From: Acridotheres tristis
Lineage: Eukaryota; Chordata; Aves; Passeriformes; Sturnidae
DNA length: 64,000 nucleotides
NCBI GenBank assembly: GCA_037013685.1
Contig: CM072887.1
Span: 89,548,347 to 89,612,346, forward strand
Reading direction: 5' to 3'
The notes below the pieces were generated by a model, which was not told where the DNA came from, ran no database searches, and worked only from the letters and a program-made list of their open reading frames with translations. Shown here one piece after another: positions 1-11,205 of the stretch (position 1 is its first letter; each line of letters starts with the position of its first letter). The position numbers were made by a program, and so were the translations under genes.

Positions 1-1184
1 ATTGTGTTGGAAATCCCTTAAAACAGCTCCAAAACTAATAGAGCATGTCAATTTACTGGAGAGAATTTCCCCATCCTTGTATGAATTTCCATTAAACAGC
101 GTTGCAAGCGATAGAATTTATATTTTTCCCCAAATTATTTAAATACTTTTCATTTAATATAAAGCATTTTTAATTCATAAAATTTGTCTTAATGTTGGGC
201 TTCTTTTTTAGGTACAAAGAAAATCTAAGCATCAGATTACTTAGCTGAAGGTGGCATCTGAAATAAACTGTATTGCCAGGAATAAAAGCCCAATATCATT
301 CTCCCTGGATATTTTTCTTATGGATTTTCAAATGTTTCTGTTAGCAGAATTTAGTTCACTTTACCCTCATGGGAAATATATTAAAAATACATATATATAA
401 ATATATAAAAATAAAGTGAGTAGAGAGTGAAGAATTTTTTTAATCTGGTAATTCATCGTAATTGTCAAACAAGACATAGTGCAGAAAAAGGAGAAACAAA
501 TATGTTTGAAGTGATCATTTTACTTCTTTAAGCACAGATTTTCAGGTCAGATACCAAATGAATGAAAATATTTCACTGTGTTTAGAATGGATTTAGTTTT
601 AAGCTGAGATATGAAACTGGTTTAAAGTTTATTTCTCTCAAATCTGCAAATAATATCAAAAGGGTCAGGATTTCCTACATGGGTTTTGATACTTTTTCCC
701 TCATTGTCTTTTAAAAAAATTATTTTTATAATATATACACAACTTGGAACAAGTCAGTTGCCCTAGACATGAAAAATTCTGTTAAATCTCAGTAATAATA
801 GTTACTTACTTCACAGCATTAGAATGATGCTCAGTTAATGAATATTTGCAAATCACAACAATACACTTATACTAGGTGAATTAAATCTGCTAAATATCAT
901 ATATATTATCATAAATATGGCAATCTATGCCATAAATTTACAGACACCTTATTGTTTTTAAAAACTATTATAGAAGAATAGAGAACATTCCCATCATTAA
1001 CAAATAGTTATTGCAACAGTTGTATCCAGCTTAAATTCAAATTTTCAGTTCTCAGCAGAAGTGATGTTATGGCCAGAAATCTTTCAGGGATTGGTTGCTG
1101 TTGAAAGACACCAGAAGTCATCAAACTGTGAGTTGAATTTGGGGAGTATTTTTTAATATAAAACCTATACCCCTGGTGACTGGT
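1..1184. other. AT-rich unique sequence, no gene seen
   Basis: This stretch is very AT-rich, with short TA-rich runs near 390-415. I see no open frame of useful length, no RNA gene and no recognisable repeat family. It reads as ordinary intergenic or intronic DNA. Confidence 0.6.
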
Positions 1185-1600
1185 ACAGACTCATAGAATT
1201 AAGCTTCATGGTGTTTAAGGTTGAGAGACTATCTAATCTCCTGAATATCACAGACCATTAAGTATCAGACAGTGATGCTGCATTGAGACCCCTAGTTCCA
1301 CTGAAACATTTTTTTCAGCCTAGGCCTCACTTGAAAATCTGAATGTGGTGAGAATCTATCATCTTCCTCTGTAGTGTGTTCCAGTAACTATTCACTCTGA
1401 CTGTTAAAAATCTATGCTTATTTTCTAATTTAAATATTCTGGCTTCTGCTTCCAGACAATTGGTTCTAGTTATGTATTCCTCTGCTTGATTAAAATTCCC
1501 TTTTGTACATGAGTATTTTTTACTCATGAGAGCATTTATACACCTTAGTCTAGTCACATCCCAGTCTTCTTTCCTGATAAGATAAACAGACCAAGCTAGA
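1185..1600 (-). mobile_element. Ancient CR1 (L3-like) relic, antisense
   Basis: Read on the minus strand this is the 3-prime part of an old CR1/L3-type LINE. The plus strand shows the typical antisense order: a degenerate 3-prime end (actcatagaatt, 1189-1200), then a stretch about a gap filled by 'tagtgtgttccag' (1372-1384), then 'actgttaaaaat' (1399-1410), 'attggttctagttatg' near 1460, and a GATAAG-type segment at about 1577. It is far more diverged than the CR1 copies near 25 kb or 58 kb, which suggests an insertion older than the bird radiation. A short minus-strand frame at 1327-1557 lies inside it and is a by-product, not a gene. The family call is by eye. Confidence 0.65.
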
Positions 1601-2056
1601 AGAAAGACATTTTCTCCAGTTCTTAAATAATTTTTGTGTTTCCCCTCTGCTCACAGACTACTTTTAAAAGATCCCTTTTTAAAACGTGGACACTGGAGCT
1701 CTATGATTGTGAGTAAAGTTCCCCTGGGGGTGCAGTTTCAGACAGCCTAAAATTAGGTTTCTGCTTTGACTTGTCTGTTCCATAATTATTCTCCATTCTT
1801 TATAAAGAAGCTTAGAGAAGCAGGTCAGGTATCCCCAGGGCTGAAGTTAATTTTTGTGATTACTTCCCTCCACTCCTCTACTGCTGGCCTTTCTTTACTT
1901 CTTTTCACCATAGCATCTCCCTAGGCACTTGACTCCTTGGCCTCTGAAGTCCTTCATGGGAACCAAGTTTAAGTCAGTCTAAAATTTTAGAGACACTAGA
2001 TAGTCTTGCTGATTTAGAGTTGTCAGCTTGGAAATGAAGAGGGAGAGAAAGAACTA
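1601..2056. other. Unique sequence between CR1 relic and ERV
   Basis: No gene, RNA or clear repeat is visible. The stretch links the old CR1 relic to the left edge of the endogenous retrovirus, whose exact start is uncertain by about ten bases. Confidence 0.5.
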
Positions 2057-2603
2057 GTACCTTAGTTTTGGCTATGATAGTTATTTTTGGTTTTAGTGGC
2101 TGATGCAGTGGTGTGTTTTGGATTTAAGATGATAATAATGTTGACAGCACACTGATGTTTTAGTTGTTCTGAGCAGGGCTTACTCTGATTCAAAGATTTT
2201 TCAGCTTCTCATGCTGCCCTGCCAGTGAGGAGGTGCAGGGTGCACAAGGGGCTGGGAGGGTACACATCCAGGACAGCTGATCCCAATGGACACCAGATAC
2301 TATACTATACTCAGCACTCCACTGAGCAATAAAACTAAGGGCAATTGGCCAACAAGGTGGGGCAGCCACTTGCTCAGGGATGGGCTGGACATCAGTCAGT
2401 GCATGGTGAGCAACTGCATTGTGCACCACTTGCTTTATATATTTTCTTATCATTATTTTCCTTTCCCTTTGCAATGTCTGTCCTTATCTCAGCCCACAAG
2501 ATTTACCTCTTTCCCTCTTCTCTCCCTCTCTCCCCCATCTCACTAGAGGGGAGTGGAGAATGGCTGTGTGGTGTTTGGCTGCTGGCTGGGGTTAACCCCA
2601 ACA
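2057..2603 (+). mobile_element. 5-prime LTR of an ERVL-type endogenous retrovirus
   Basis: About 547 bp in the layout of a bird ERVL-type LTR on the plus strand. The left part is an AT-rich U3 (gttttggct near 2065). A GC-richer U3 core follows (ttctcatgctgccctgcc at 2206-2223). The position where a TATA box is expected reads CAATAAA (2327-2333), so the box appears decayed. A pyrimidine-rich R/U5 stretch with 'tctcagccca' comes near 2485, and the LTR ends in a 12-bp palindrome GGGGTTAACCCC (2588-2599) then AACA. ERV leader and gag-like sequence continue directly downstream, so this is a 5-prime LTR and not a solo one. No target-site duplication can be checked because the matching 3-prime LTR is missing. 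I saw no convincing tRNA primer-binding site after 2603. Confidence 0.7.
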
Positions 2604-3299
2604 GGTACAAAGGGTTGAGATAGCGGATCTAACCAGATATGTGTTAAAATTTTTTTTTTACAAGTTCATTATATTAGTTTAATAGTCACTGATCACACTA
2701 TTGATTTATGTGCTCTCAGAGAATTTGTGCTTGTTCTCAGGGTTATGCTACACAAGACCTTACTTGCTTTATGTGTTCCCTGTTGTGCTCTTTATCATCC
2801 CTGGGGGCTGGATTAAGGTTATAATTTTGCTGTACTGTGTAACACTGGCTTATGATATCATAAAATTAGTGGTCGTGAGACTAATCTGGTATTTGTACTC
2901 AGCATTATTTTCATCTCTGTACTTTGGGAACCATCTCTCAGAAACTATTAACAATTACACTCTACCTTTTCTCCTCAGAGAGCTGATCTGTGGGGGAGAC
3001 AAGAGGGAACACTCCCCCACTACTTCATCTTCCCCTTCTCCAGGCTCTTGAGATTTTAAATCCTTGGGATGTTCAAACAAGCGTTCAAACTGCTGCCTCC
3101 TGAATGAATTTCAGGTCTTGTTTAAGGTTAAACAAATATTTAAGAATACCACCCAGAGATCTTTCAAAGGCTGGATAGTTATGAATGACAAGATATATGG
3201 GGTACTATGGGCAAGAATCTAGGTGAGCACCTCTAAGGTATTGGAACTTCACCCCTAAAAAAGTGCAGAAACCAGAAAAAATGGTAAAATATTTGGAAA

Positions 3300-4600
3300 A
3301 AGACCCTGACAATTCCAGAGAGAAACAAATCACTGCCACATGCTGGGGCCTAGCCCATGAAGATCCAGCCCTGCTCAACATTCTTTAGGGGGAAAAGGAG
3401 GTCTCTGGATGTGATGACAAAATGACAGATGCTGCAGCAACCGCAACAGGCACTGGGGTTACTCAATCCCCTGCAACAGGCACTGCAGCTCCTCTAACCC
3501 TGGCAAGGATGAAGCTAAACCAGGGTACCAACCCATGCTAATGACAGTTGCCCCAACATACATGAGAAAAAATACTGGATGCAAAAGTGAGTTTTTTAAT
3601 AAGGGAAGAAACTACTATGAAAAAGGGAAGGAGGAAGAAGAAGATAAGGTAGGATTCTCCAAGTGTCATCATGAGAACAGGAGGAGGAAGTGAAAGAACT
3701 CATAAACAAGGCAGTAACCACCTGATCCCTTTCCCTGAGAGAGCCATGAGATATGTGAAAAGATTTCAACTTCATCCAGTCCAGCACATTGTCACCTGAT
3801 TGCTCCAATGCTAGGATAGTAGGACTAGTAGCCTGCAATTAGAGAGTAGAAAAACCAAGCAGCTGGGATGCCTTCTTAGAGAGGAATTGACAAGGTGATT
3901 GGAAAAAGGGTGCAAAGCCTCAACCTCTGGATGTGACTTCTATATTAGGCAGTAAGGGAAGTTCTCCCTTCAAGGAAGATTTTGTTATTCAGGCAAATGG
4001 ATCACCATTGAGAAAGATATCCAGTACCTGAGGGAATTAGCCATGCTGGAGGTGATTTATGATGAGCAATGAGAAATTCTTTAAAGATCCAGTTGAAATC
4101 AAGTTTATGTCACCCAGGTGGTAGAAGTTTGTATGGAGCTCACCATTAGTATACACCAAGTCATAGACAGTAATGACCTAGAAAGATGGAGAGAGGCAAA
4201 CTGTGGATGAATGGGATGTCCAATTCCAGCAACATGAAGAAATTCTCTCTTTCCCCAATGGGACTGTGTCTCAGCTGTGGAGAATGTTCCAAGAGCTCCA
4301 ACAATTCAGACAGGATACATCCCAGTCCACACCTGTATGGACCATTATCTCAGCTATCAGCAGTTAGAACTCTGCTGCTCAAGAGGGAGTATATAGTGAT
4401 TACACATCACAGACCGACCTGTGGCTTCACCTGTGTGACCACAGAGAAGACATGGGAAAATAGGGTGGAAAATCTATCTCGACATCCTCACAGGTGCCCA
4501 ATTTGCAGGAAAAACAACCACAAAATGGGGTTCTTCAGAAAAACTGCTGGTCCTGTTTCAAGCAGGCAGTTTCCCAAATAGAGTAGAAAAGCTGATCTTA
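3300..4600 (+). pseudogene. ERV gag remnant with damaged zinc knuckle
   Basis: This is the decayed Gag region of the provirus. The structural polyprotein would form the viral core. The longest surviving frame is 4186-4581 (131 codons). Near its end, at about 4494-4536, it contains CPIC, four residues, then His, and four residues later Phe. That matches the CX2CX4HX4C zinc knuckle of retroviral nucleocapsid with the last Cys replaced by Phe. Upstream, about 3600-4180 is capsid-like sequence broken by stops in all frames. There is no intact start or continuous frame. The zinc-knuckle reading is seen directly; the capsid call comes from position and general resemblance. Confidence 0.6.
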
Positions 4601-4851
4601 CCTCTGATCTTAATTAATAGAATTCTGTTTTGTACATACAAAACGTGAGTAACCAATATGATGATCAGGACTAGAGGGGCCCTGCCTCCAGGCAGGTGGA
4701 GGAAGGGAACAATGGGGTTTACCGGACTGTGTGATTTTGATGGCCTGGTACATCAGGTCAACCAGAGTATAAGGGTCGAGTGGGTACTTCTGCATAATGT
4801 ATCCTAATATCACCAAGCTACAGAGAAGCAGAAGTCATTTGTATCTCTGGA

Positions 4852-5455
4852 ATGACCAGAGTGTCCCAACAGCTGATTGTATTGGAGGGTGAAGTGACCC
4901 TCACTGGGAATGAGTGGCAAAAGCCCTATGTTGTGACTGGTCCAGACACTCCATGCATCCTTGGCAGACTCAGAAGAGAGTATTTCAAGGACTCAAAAGG
5001 TTGGGCTTTCTGTATAGCTGTCTTGCAGATGGAGGAAATTAGGCAGGTGTCTTCTTTGCCCAGTCTCTCAGAGGACCCTTGTGCTGTGGAGTTGCTGGAG
5101 GTTAAAGAACAGGTGCCAGTGGCTACCACAACAGTTCATCAACAGCAATATCTCACCTAATATGACTCCCATCCATAAACTGATTTGTTGACTGGAGAGC
5201 CAAGAAGTCATCAGCAAGACCTGTTCACCTTTTAACAATCTTACATGGCCAGTGTGAAGATCTAATGGAAAATTGAGACAGTGGACTACTGTGGCCTTAA
5301 TGAAGTCACACCATCACTGAATGCTGCTGTGCCTGACATGCTAAAGCTTCAAAAAGAACTGTAGTTGAAGGCTGACACAGTATGCCCCAAATATGAACTG
5401 GTATTGTTTTCTCAGTCTCTTTGGCAGCACACTGCAGGCCACAATAGAAGGTAAG
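4852..5455 (+). pseudogene. ERV protease end / reverse transcriptase start, broken
   Basis: A 102-codon frame (4852-5160) covers the last part of a retropepsin-type protease and the linker into reverse transcriptase. The Cys-Ile-Leu-Gly segment at residues 35-38 sits where family members have the conserved ILG-type motif of the protease C-terminus. The residues that normally follow it look deleted. The frame ends in TAA at 5158-5160. From there to about 5455 the sequence still resembles the N-terminal fingers of reverse transcriptase, but with several stops. No YxDD catalytic motif is reached before the element ends. Neither the protease nor the polymerase could be functional. Confidence 0.65.
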
Positions 5456-8400
5456 ACACTTATCCTATCTTTATGTGTTAATGATTTGCAGTAGTTTTTT
5501 CTTGCTCATTCATGGAATTCTTTCACTGATGGGGGAAAAAGCACTTGAAAGGAAATAAATTAATCAACTTGACATTGCTGAGTGTCTGATAACAAGAATA
5601 GACATAAGCCTGCAGGATTACTTGAATGAACATCCCCACTGGACAAATGCCTTCCTCACTTACCTAAGGCAACTCTTTGATTTAAGTGGCATTCTGGTGA
5701 TATATATAAGATATATGAGATTTGGTCCATTGATTTTTAGTGAGGTTAACAAGTACCTGAACAGATTTTAAATTGATTTTTGAAGCTACACATTTTTACT
5801 AAGCTGGTAAGTCCCTGTAATATATCCTACCATGGTGTTTCCTGATTTACAGAGAAAGGGGACTTCAAAACAAAAAGAAGTGCAAGTCATGTGGAATGCC
5901 CCTAAACATATCATTTCAAGCTACTGTTGTGTAAATTATTTTGCCCTTTGTATACACTTAAAATTCTTAGGATAAGGACTAAATACACATAGGATAACAG
6001 CTAAACATAATTAACTATAGACTGTATCTTTCTGGTTTTTTTATACTTAATAAAAAGCTCAGAAAATGTAGGAGCAAATTGCCTGCTAGATGCTAGATTA
6101 ACCCCAGTTATGTGAACATGTATTAATTTTCCCAAAACAAGGAACAGAAGAATAAACTTTCCTTATATGTATTTTCATGACTCATTGATGCAAAAAAATT
6201 CTAAACTATCTGTAAAATATATGAACTAAATCCAATAAAGGACTGATTTACTCTAATAAAGCCTATACCAAAAGCAGTGAACAAGGAGTATTTTAGAGTT
6301 AATCACAAGGGAAAATTGCAGTAAGATGCATATTTGTGTTGCATCCTCCTCTAAAGATAAGGTCTTTACCAGCAGTGATGAGCCAGTTATCTCCCATATT
6401 CAGAAACAGTAGATGGCTATATGTACCATATAAATTTTTGAATGAATGGCCCAGGTTCCACTGTTCTTTAAAATACTCTTGGTGCTGTCTGACTTGTTAA
6501 AACACTCACTCCAGGCTTGGTTATTGGCTCCCCAACGTGCTTACATATTTTTATTTGTAAATCATTCACTAAATTGAGTAAAAAGGTCAAAGAAACAGAA
6601 ACAGATAAATACTTCCTAAATACCAAAGTATATTTTCTTGCTATATACTGTTTAGCTGAATTGACTTCAGAGCACTACCACTGATGCTGAAGTCCTACCT
6701 GTAGCATGATTCAGCAGTACGATTACTGAACCGTTTTGTAAAATGAAAGCGTAAAGGGGAAAGAATCATGTCTTGTCTTCATGGGGAAGCAACAAGACAG
6801 GGGTTGTGTTGCTGGCTTTCTAGAAGTTGTATGGCAGCCCCTAATTAATTGAGTAGATTTTAGGAGTTCTCTGCCTTACAAAAAACATGATTTATTCAGG
6901 AGTGTGGGCTAGAATTCTGGTCTCTGGTGTGGGAGGACAGCCTGCAGATGGCAGGTGCTGGCACATGGTATGGTCGGTCCATTGTGATGACCCAAAGATA
7001 GAGCTGGGCACAGGCAATTACATCCTCCACACACTGAAGATAAATTTGTGTGTAATTACAGAGCTGCTGCACCAGACAATTGACTGGTCTTTTTTTCCCT
7101 GGGTGATGAATGTAAGGTCTTTATTAATTTAAAAACTTAGCTTCTATTTATTTTTGTAGTAACTGCAATATTTTTGTATGTTCTTAGCTCTGATGTCTCT
7201 GATTTGTTCCATGAAAGGTCTAATGGTATAGAATAACTTGCTAGAGTACAAAGAGTTTGTTTTTTCTCTCATATTGCAAGTTTTGCTATACGTAGTTGAA
7301 AATCAACAGAAGGACACTGCAATTTGCTAAAATCAATATAATTAGAGAAAAAAATTGATGTACTGGAAAGACCACAATTCAGAGAACTGAAAGGCATGAC
7401 TGAAAAGCTTAATGAGCTGCTGAACTGCAGTGCTCTAGATTTGGCATGTAGTGGGACCTGGGCGCTTCTGGTAAAAACACTGCTTTGGTGCCCCAAAGCA
7501 CTTCAAAGCACCATTTCATGTCAGCAGCTGCATTAGGATGAATATTTGTCATGCCTGCTGCCATTTCAGGAAGTTACTCGTGCTAAGGAACTTTACACCA
7601 AAATATCAGATTTTTACCCAGTTTCTTCAGGTTATTAAGTGTTGCTGCTAAGGTCAGTGCGCGGCACTGTAAAACTCCACTGTGAAAAGAGAACTCGCCC
7701 TTTGCACAGTTTAATTCTACTGAGTTATCTGTTTAAAAGTATTTTGACTTTACATTGTTTTTGACTACTTACACTCCTATAATACGCTTTGGGCTTTTTT
7801 TCTTTCAGAATTAAACTATGCAGCCAGGACTGCAGCCTCATGCATTAAGTTTATTCCCTTTGGGGTTTTTTCATTTTACCTCTCCTGACCCAGATCTGCC
7901 ATGAAACAGAGAATTAGGAGATAAGCCAGTCAAGAATGGTTTGATTCAGACCTCTGCTTTGCCTCTAACCTAGCACAAGAGACTCAGCAAGGTGGATCCT
8001 ATAGGGGATGTATCCCTGTCCCTCTGCACCAGCTCATCTCATTTCCTCTTGATGAGTTTGTGACAGGACAGGAACGATGGCATGAGGCTGCAGAGGGCTA
8101 AACAATTCTTCTGTTGTGGCTTCTGTGTGGGATGCTCCATGAAGAGGCTCAACCTTTCCTATAGCACTGGACCTGTTCTCCTTTGCTCTCTGTGTCTTCA
8201 TATGTGGTGAGGAAAGCAGACTGGAGCACTGTGTCACAGCTGCAGAAGCTTCAGGGACTCCTCAGGACAACAAGAGGCTGAGGTAAACCTTGAGTGTGTT
8301 TGACACTTATGCAGGACAGCTCACACATCCACAATCTGAGAAACATGCCACTACCCACTTACATTATTAAAATTAAGCAAAAGCAGAGAAATTATTTACT

Positions 8401-9474
8401 TGGACTATGTGCTTTGGATGCAATTTTCTCTCTACCATTTGGCTTCTGAGATTATGAACTCCTAGTAAACAGAAAATTTATGCATAGCAAAACAAACAAA
8501 AAGAGAGGCTCAACTGTTACTACTCCTGTTAAATATAGTATTAAATAAGAATGATCCTGTAAGAGACATTTGTTTATTTTAGTTTTGGAAAAGCAACAGC
8601 ACTTTTATTTATGTCTGCTGCAGTAGCAGTGCGTGTGCATTATTTATGGGTTCATCTTCTCTGGAAGCAACAAGAGTAAGCTAATCCCCAGGGAAAGCAA
8701 GCAGGAGCTGGCGTAACGGCAAAATGGTAGGACAGTGTTCTCATAAGAAAGGATCAGTCTCAATATGCCTAAGCAAGGAGAACAGGGCAGGTCTGGTGAT
8801 GGCAACCAGTGACTGTAGCAGTCCAGAGAAGTCTGAGGTCAAATCACGAGGTGAGGATGTTGGCCAGGCACAGGCACACCTCCAACATGGCTCAGGCCAG
8901 AACCAAGGAAAATAGCTGCAGCTTAAATGCATGAATAAAGCTGGGGGAGGCCTTCACAGAGTTTTTTGTGTCTCTCTTGCATAGCTTTTTCCCCAGAAGC
9001 CTGATCTCAGCGTAGCTGCCACATCAGGACTGGCCAGCAGCACAGGCAGCAAGCCCTCAATGGGGACAGAGGTTGAGACTGACTGAGCTGCAGGATAGGA
9101 AGGCCACCTCTTCTGCAGGATGCTGTCAAATGGAGAATGTATACTCTTCATGTATACTCTTCTTCAAGAGGAACACTGTGTGCCTGAGACCCAGTGATAA
9201 TCAGGATTTCAGGAAATATATACTACAACCATGTCACGATGTTTTTTGCAGGGTAAACCAGAGATGCTAAGAAGATTACCATCTGTATTTCAAAAATAAA
9301 ACAAAAAACTCCCCCACAACTGAAAAAGAGGTAGATTACATTAAAACAAAATGCTCTGCAGAAAGACATAACAAATTTCTATTTCACTCTAGAGAGGTTT
9401 CTGAGCATTATTATCATATTGTGATGCCATTCTACAATTAATCAGCCCTTTTAGTGATGTTGTAATAAACACAG
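5456..9474. other. Repeat-poor unique sequence, no gene seen
   Basis: About 4 kb without a recognisable retroelement, gene or RNA. The only frames are short (81 codons or fewer), occur on both strands and carry no domain I recognise. Slightly GC-richer, unremarkable sequence runs from about 8000 to 9100. A perfect 13-bp tandem duplication sits at 9137-9162. Confidence 0.5.
9137..9162. repeat. Perfect 13-bp tandem duplication
   Basis: The unit ATGTATACTCTTC occurs twice back to back (9137-9149 and 9150-9162) with no mismatch. It looks like a recent local duplication and I see no function in it. Confidence 0.9.
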
Positions 9475-9477
9475 AGG

Positions 9478-9560
9478 TTCAGATTTTCAGCTTGTGTAAG
9501 TCAATATGGGTCCATTGATTTCAATGGAACTGTGCCAGATGAATATCTGGCTGCAGACAT
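9478..9560. repeat. Possible ancient amniote repeat fragment
   Basis: The phrase around 'ccattgatttcaatggaac' (9512-9530) and the following 'cagatgaatatctgg' (9536-9550) resemble a diverged fragment often seen in reptile and bird genomes as a relic of an old interspersed element. The first phrase contains the inverted repeat CCATTGA/TCAATGG. The family cannot be named from the sequence alone. Confidence 0.3.
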
Positions 9561-11134
9561 CAAGGGGAGTTGCACAGAGATGTTTAATAAAGCAAGAGAC
9601 CTGTGTTTTCACAGTAGATAAATGATTTCCCGAGTGATGCTGCAGTCTCTTGTGGCACCTCTCCTCCAAGAAGTTTTATTTTAATCATTCTCATAAAGTT
9701 CCCTTAACTGCAACAATAATGCTAAGTGCCTGACACAAAACAAAGGAAATCAGATTTCTGGATAACTATTGGAATGAAATGTTGCTCCCAGGTTGCTGGC
9801 TAGGTTTTGGGTTTTTTTTCTGCTAGGATTTTTATTCTGCTATTTCCTTCCTTTTAGCAGCACTGAGAGTTCTTAAAAACCCAACTTCTTCAGTCCTTAC
9901 ACAGACAGACCTCCAAGTGCTCACTGTAAGTAAAGCCTGTAACACAAAGTGTCATTGCTGTTGTTTTTTCCATGTTTTTGGTGGTATAAAACAATGGTCT
10001 TAAGACCAACTGCTCAGTTTATCACATCAGTAATCCTGCCAAAAACATTCACCTGATAAAAACAGATGCAACCCTACAATAAATAAAAAGGAATCAATGA
10101 GCACTCAAATGCAAAGTTGTTTAAATGGACTTAGTTTGGGATAGCACAGCACATTAGTGCTTATTAAATTTTGTGTAAGAAAGTCTCATTTAAACCTTGC
10201 CTGATGATAACATAGCAATGAATTTAGCAGCACAAATATAGTGATACTAAAACACATAAATATTGTATAAAATATCTTCTGTTTACCTCTCAATCAATAG
10301 GTACTGTATATGCTCAATAGTTCTGAATCAGACAAACATTTTTATTTATCTGTTTATTTGGCCAGATATGTATATTTGAGACAAATATGAGCCACTCAAA
10401 TTTGAAAAATTTGATCTAGGTCTTCAGTCAAAACTGATTCTCGCTTGCACATATCTGTATGTGATTAAAAATCTCAGATTCCTTTATACATAAATTGTTT
10501 CATTTAAGAGATATACTAATTTTCTTCCATTTGTTAGTCCATATAAGTTCTACTCAAATTAATTTCAGATAAGTTGGTAAATAGTGCAGGTGGAAGCAGC
10601 TTTATTGACTTCCTCAGGGTTTTTGGCATGAATTTAAATATAGTCTGAAGGCAGGTATGGCAGTAGGCACCACAGACAGCATCAACATATCTTAGAGCAT
10701 CATTTCTACATGCAATAAAATGTACTTAATGTAGGTAGCAGTTTATAGAAAAATTCTAGAATTTTGAGATCCATTCAGAAACAAGAAGCTCTGACTGTTA
10801 TACTTAGGGTAGGAATCCCATTTGCAATACTGAAAACAGTTGTATTTTTGCTGAAAACCTAGTTAAACACAAGACATTTTAAAAAGAAGAAAGAGCTAAC
10901 GGAGTCACCAATTATGAATAATTTGTAGCATTTGACTTGATGCATAAAAATAAAGATCCTGCCAGGATCCAAGGAATAACTGGGGTTTAATGCAGTGTCC
11001 TGTCCCTCATCCTTCAAGATCTGTTTTGTTACCTCTGGGTGGACTAGTATAAGCACAGAGATTTATGAATCTTATTACAACCAAACAAGCTTTTTATATT
11101 TCAAGTAGAAATATAGACATTGGATATCATTAAA
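9561..11134. other. AT-rich unique sequence
   Basis: No gene, RNA gene or recognisable repeat is seen. The stretch is AT-rich with only short frames on both strands. Confidence 0.5.
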
Positions 11135-11205
11135 ACTAATGAAACACTGGAAGAGGCTGCCCATAGACCTTAGCATGTTTAAACTGAAAGTTTATAGAAG
11201 GACTG
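11135..11205 (+). mobile_element. Possible short CR1 3-prime region fragment
   Basis: The phrase 'tggaagaggctgccca' (11147-11162), followed by a segment in which 'gtttaaactgaaag' appears, resembles the sense strand of the CR1 C-terminal/3-prime UTR region. It is short and diverged, so the call is weak. Confidence 0.35.

Larger units (their letters stand above)
2604..5455 (+). mobile_element. ERVL-type provirus internal region, 3-prime truncated
   Basis: This is the internal part of the retrovirus that starts with the LTR at 2057-2603. It runs through an untranslated leader (about 2604-3300), gag (about 3300-4600), the end of protease and the start of reverse transcriptase. Similarity stops near 5455, where ordinary AT-rich DNA begins (gtaagacac). 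The rest of pol, any env and the 3-prime LTR are absent. Stops and frame changes are spread throughout, so it cannot encode working products. The order and the protease-to-RT join resemble bird ERVL-type elements. The loss of the 3-prime half points to a large deletion or a truncated insertion. Confidence 0.7.

Noticed and set aside
2701..3051. 116-codon hydrophobic frame
   Set aside because: It falls in the untranslated leader of the ERV; the hydrophobic look comes from T-rich sequence.
5456..5470. gtaagacac at the ERV breakpoint as a splice donor
   Set aside because: The match to a donor is coincidental in position, with no exon reading into it and no downstream acceptor identified.
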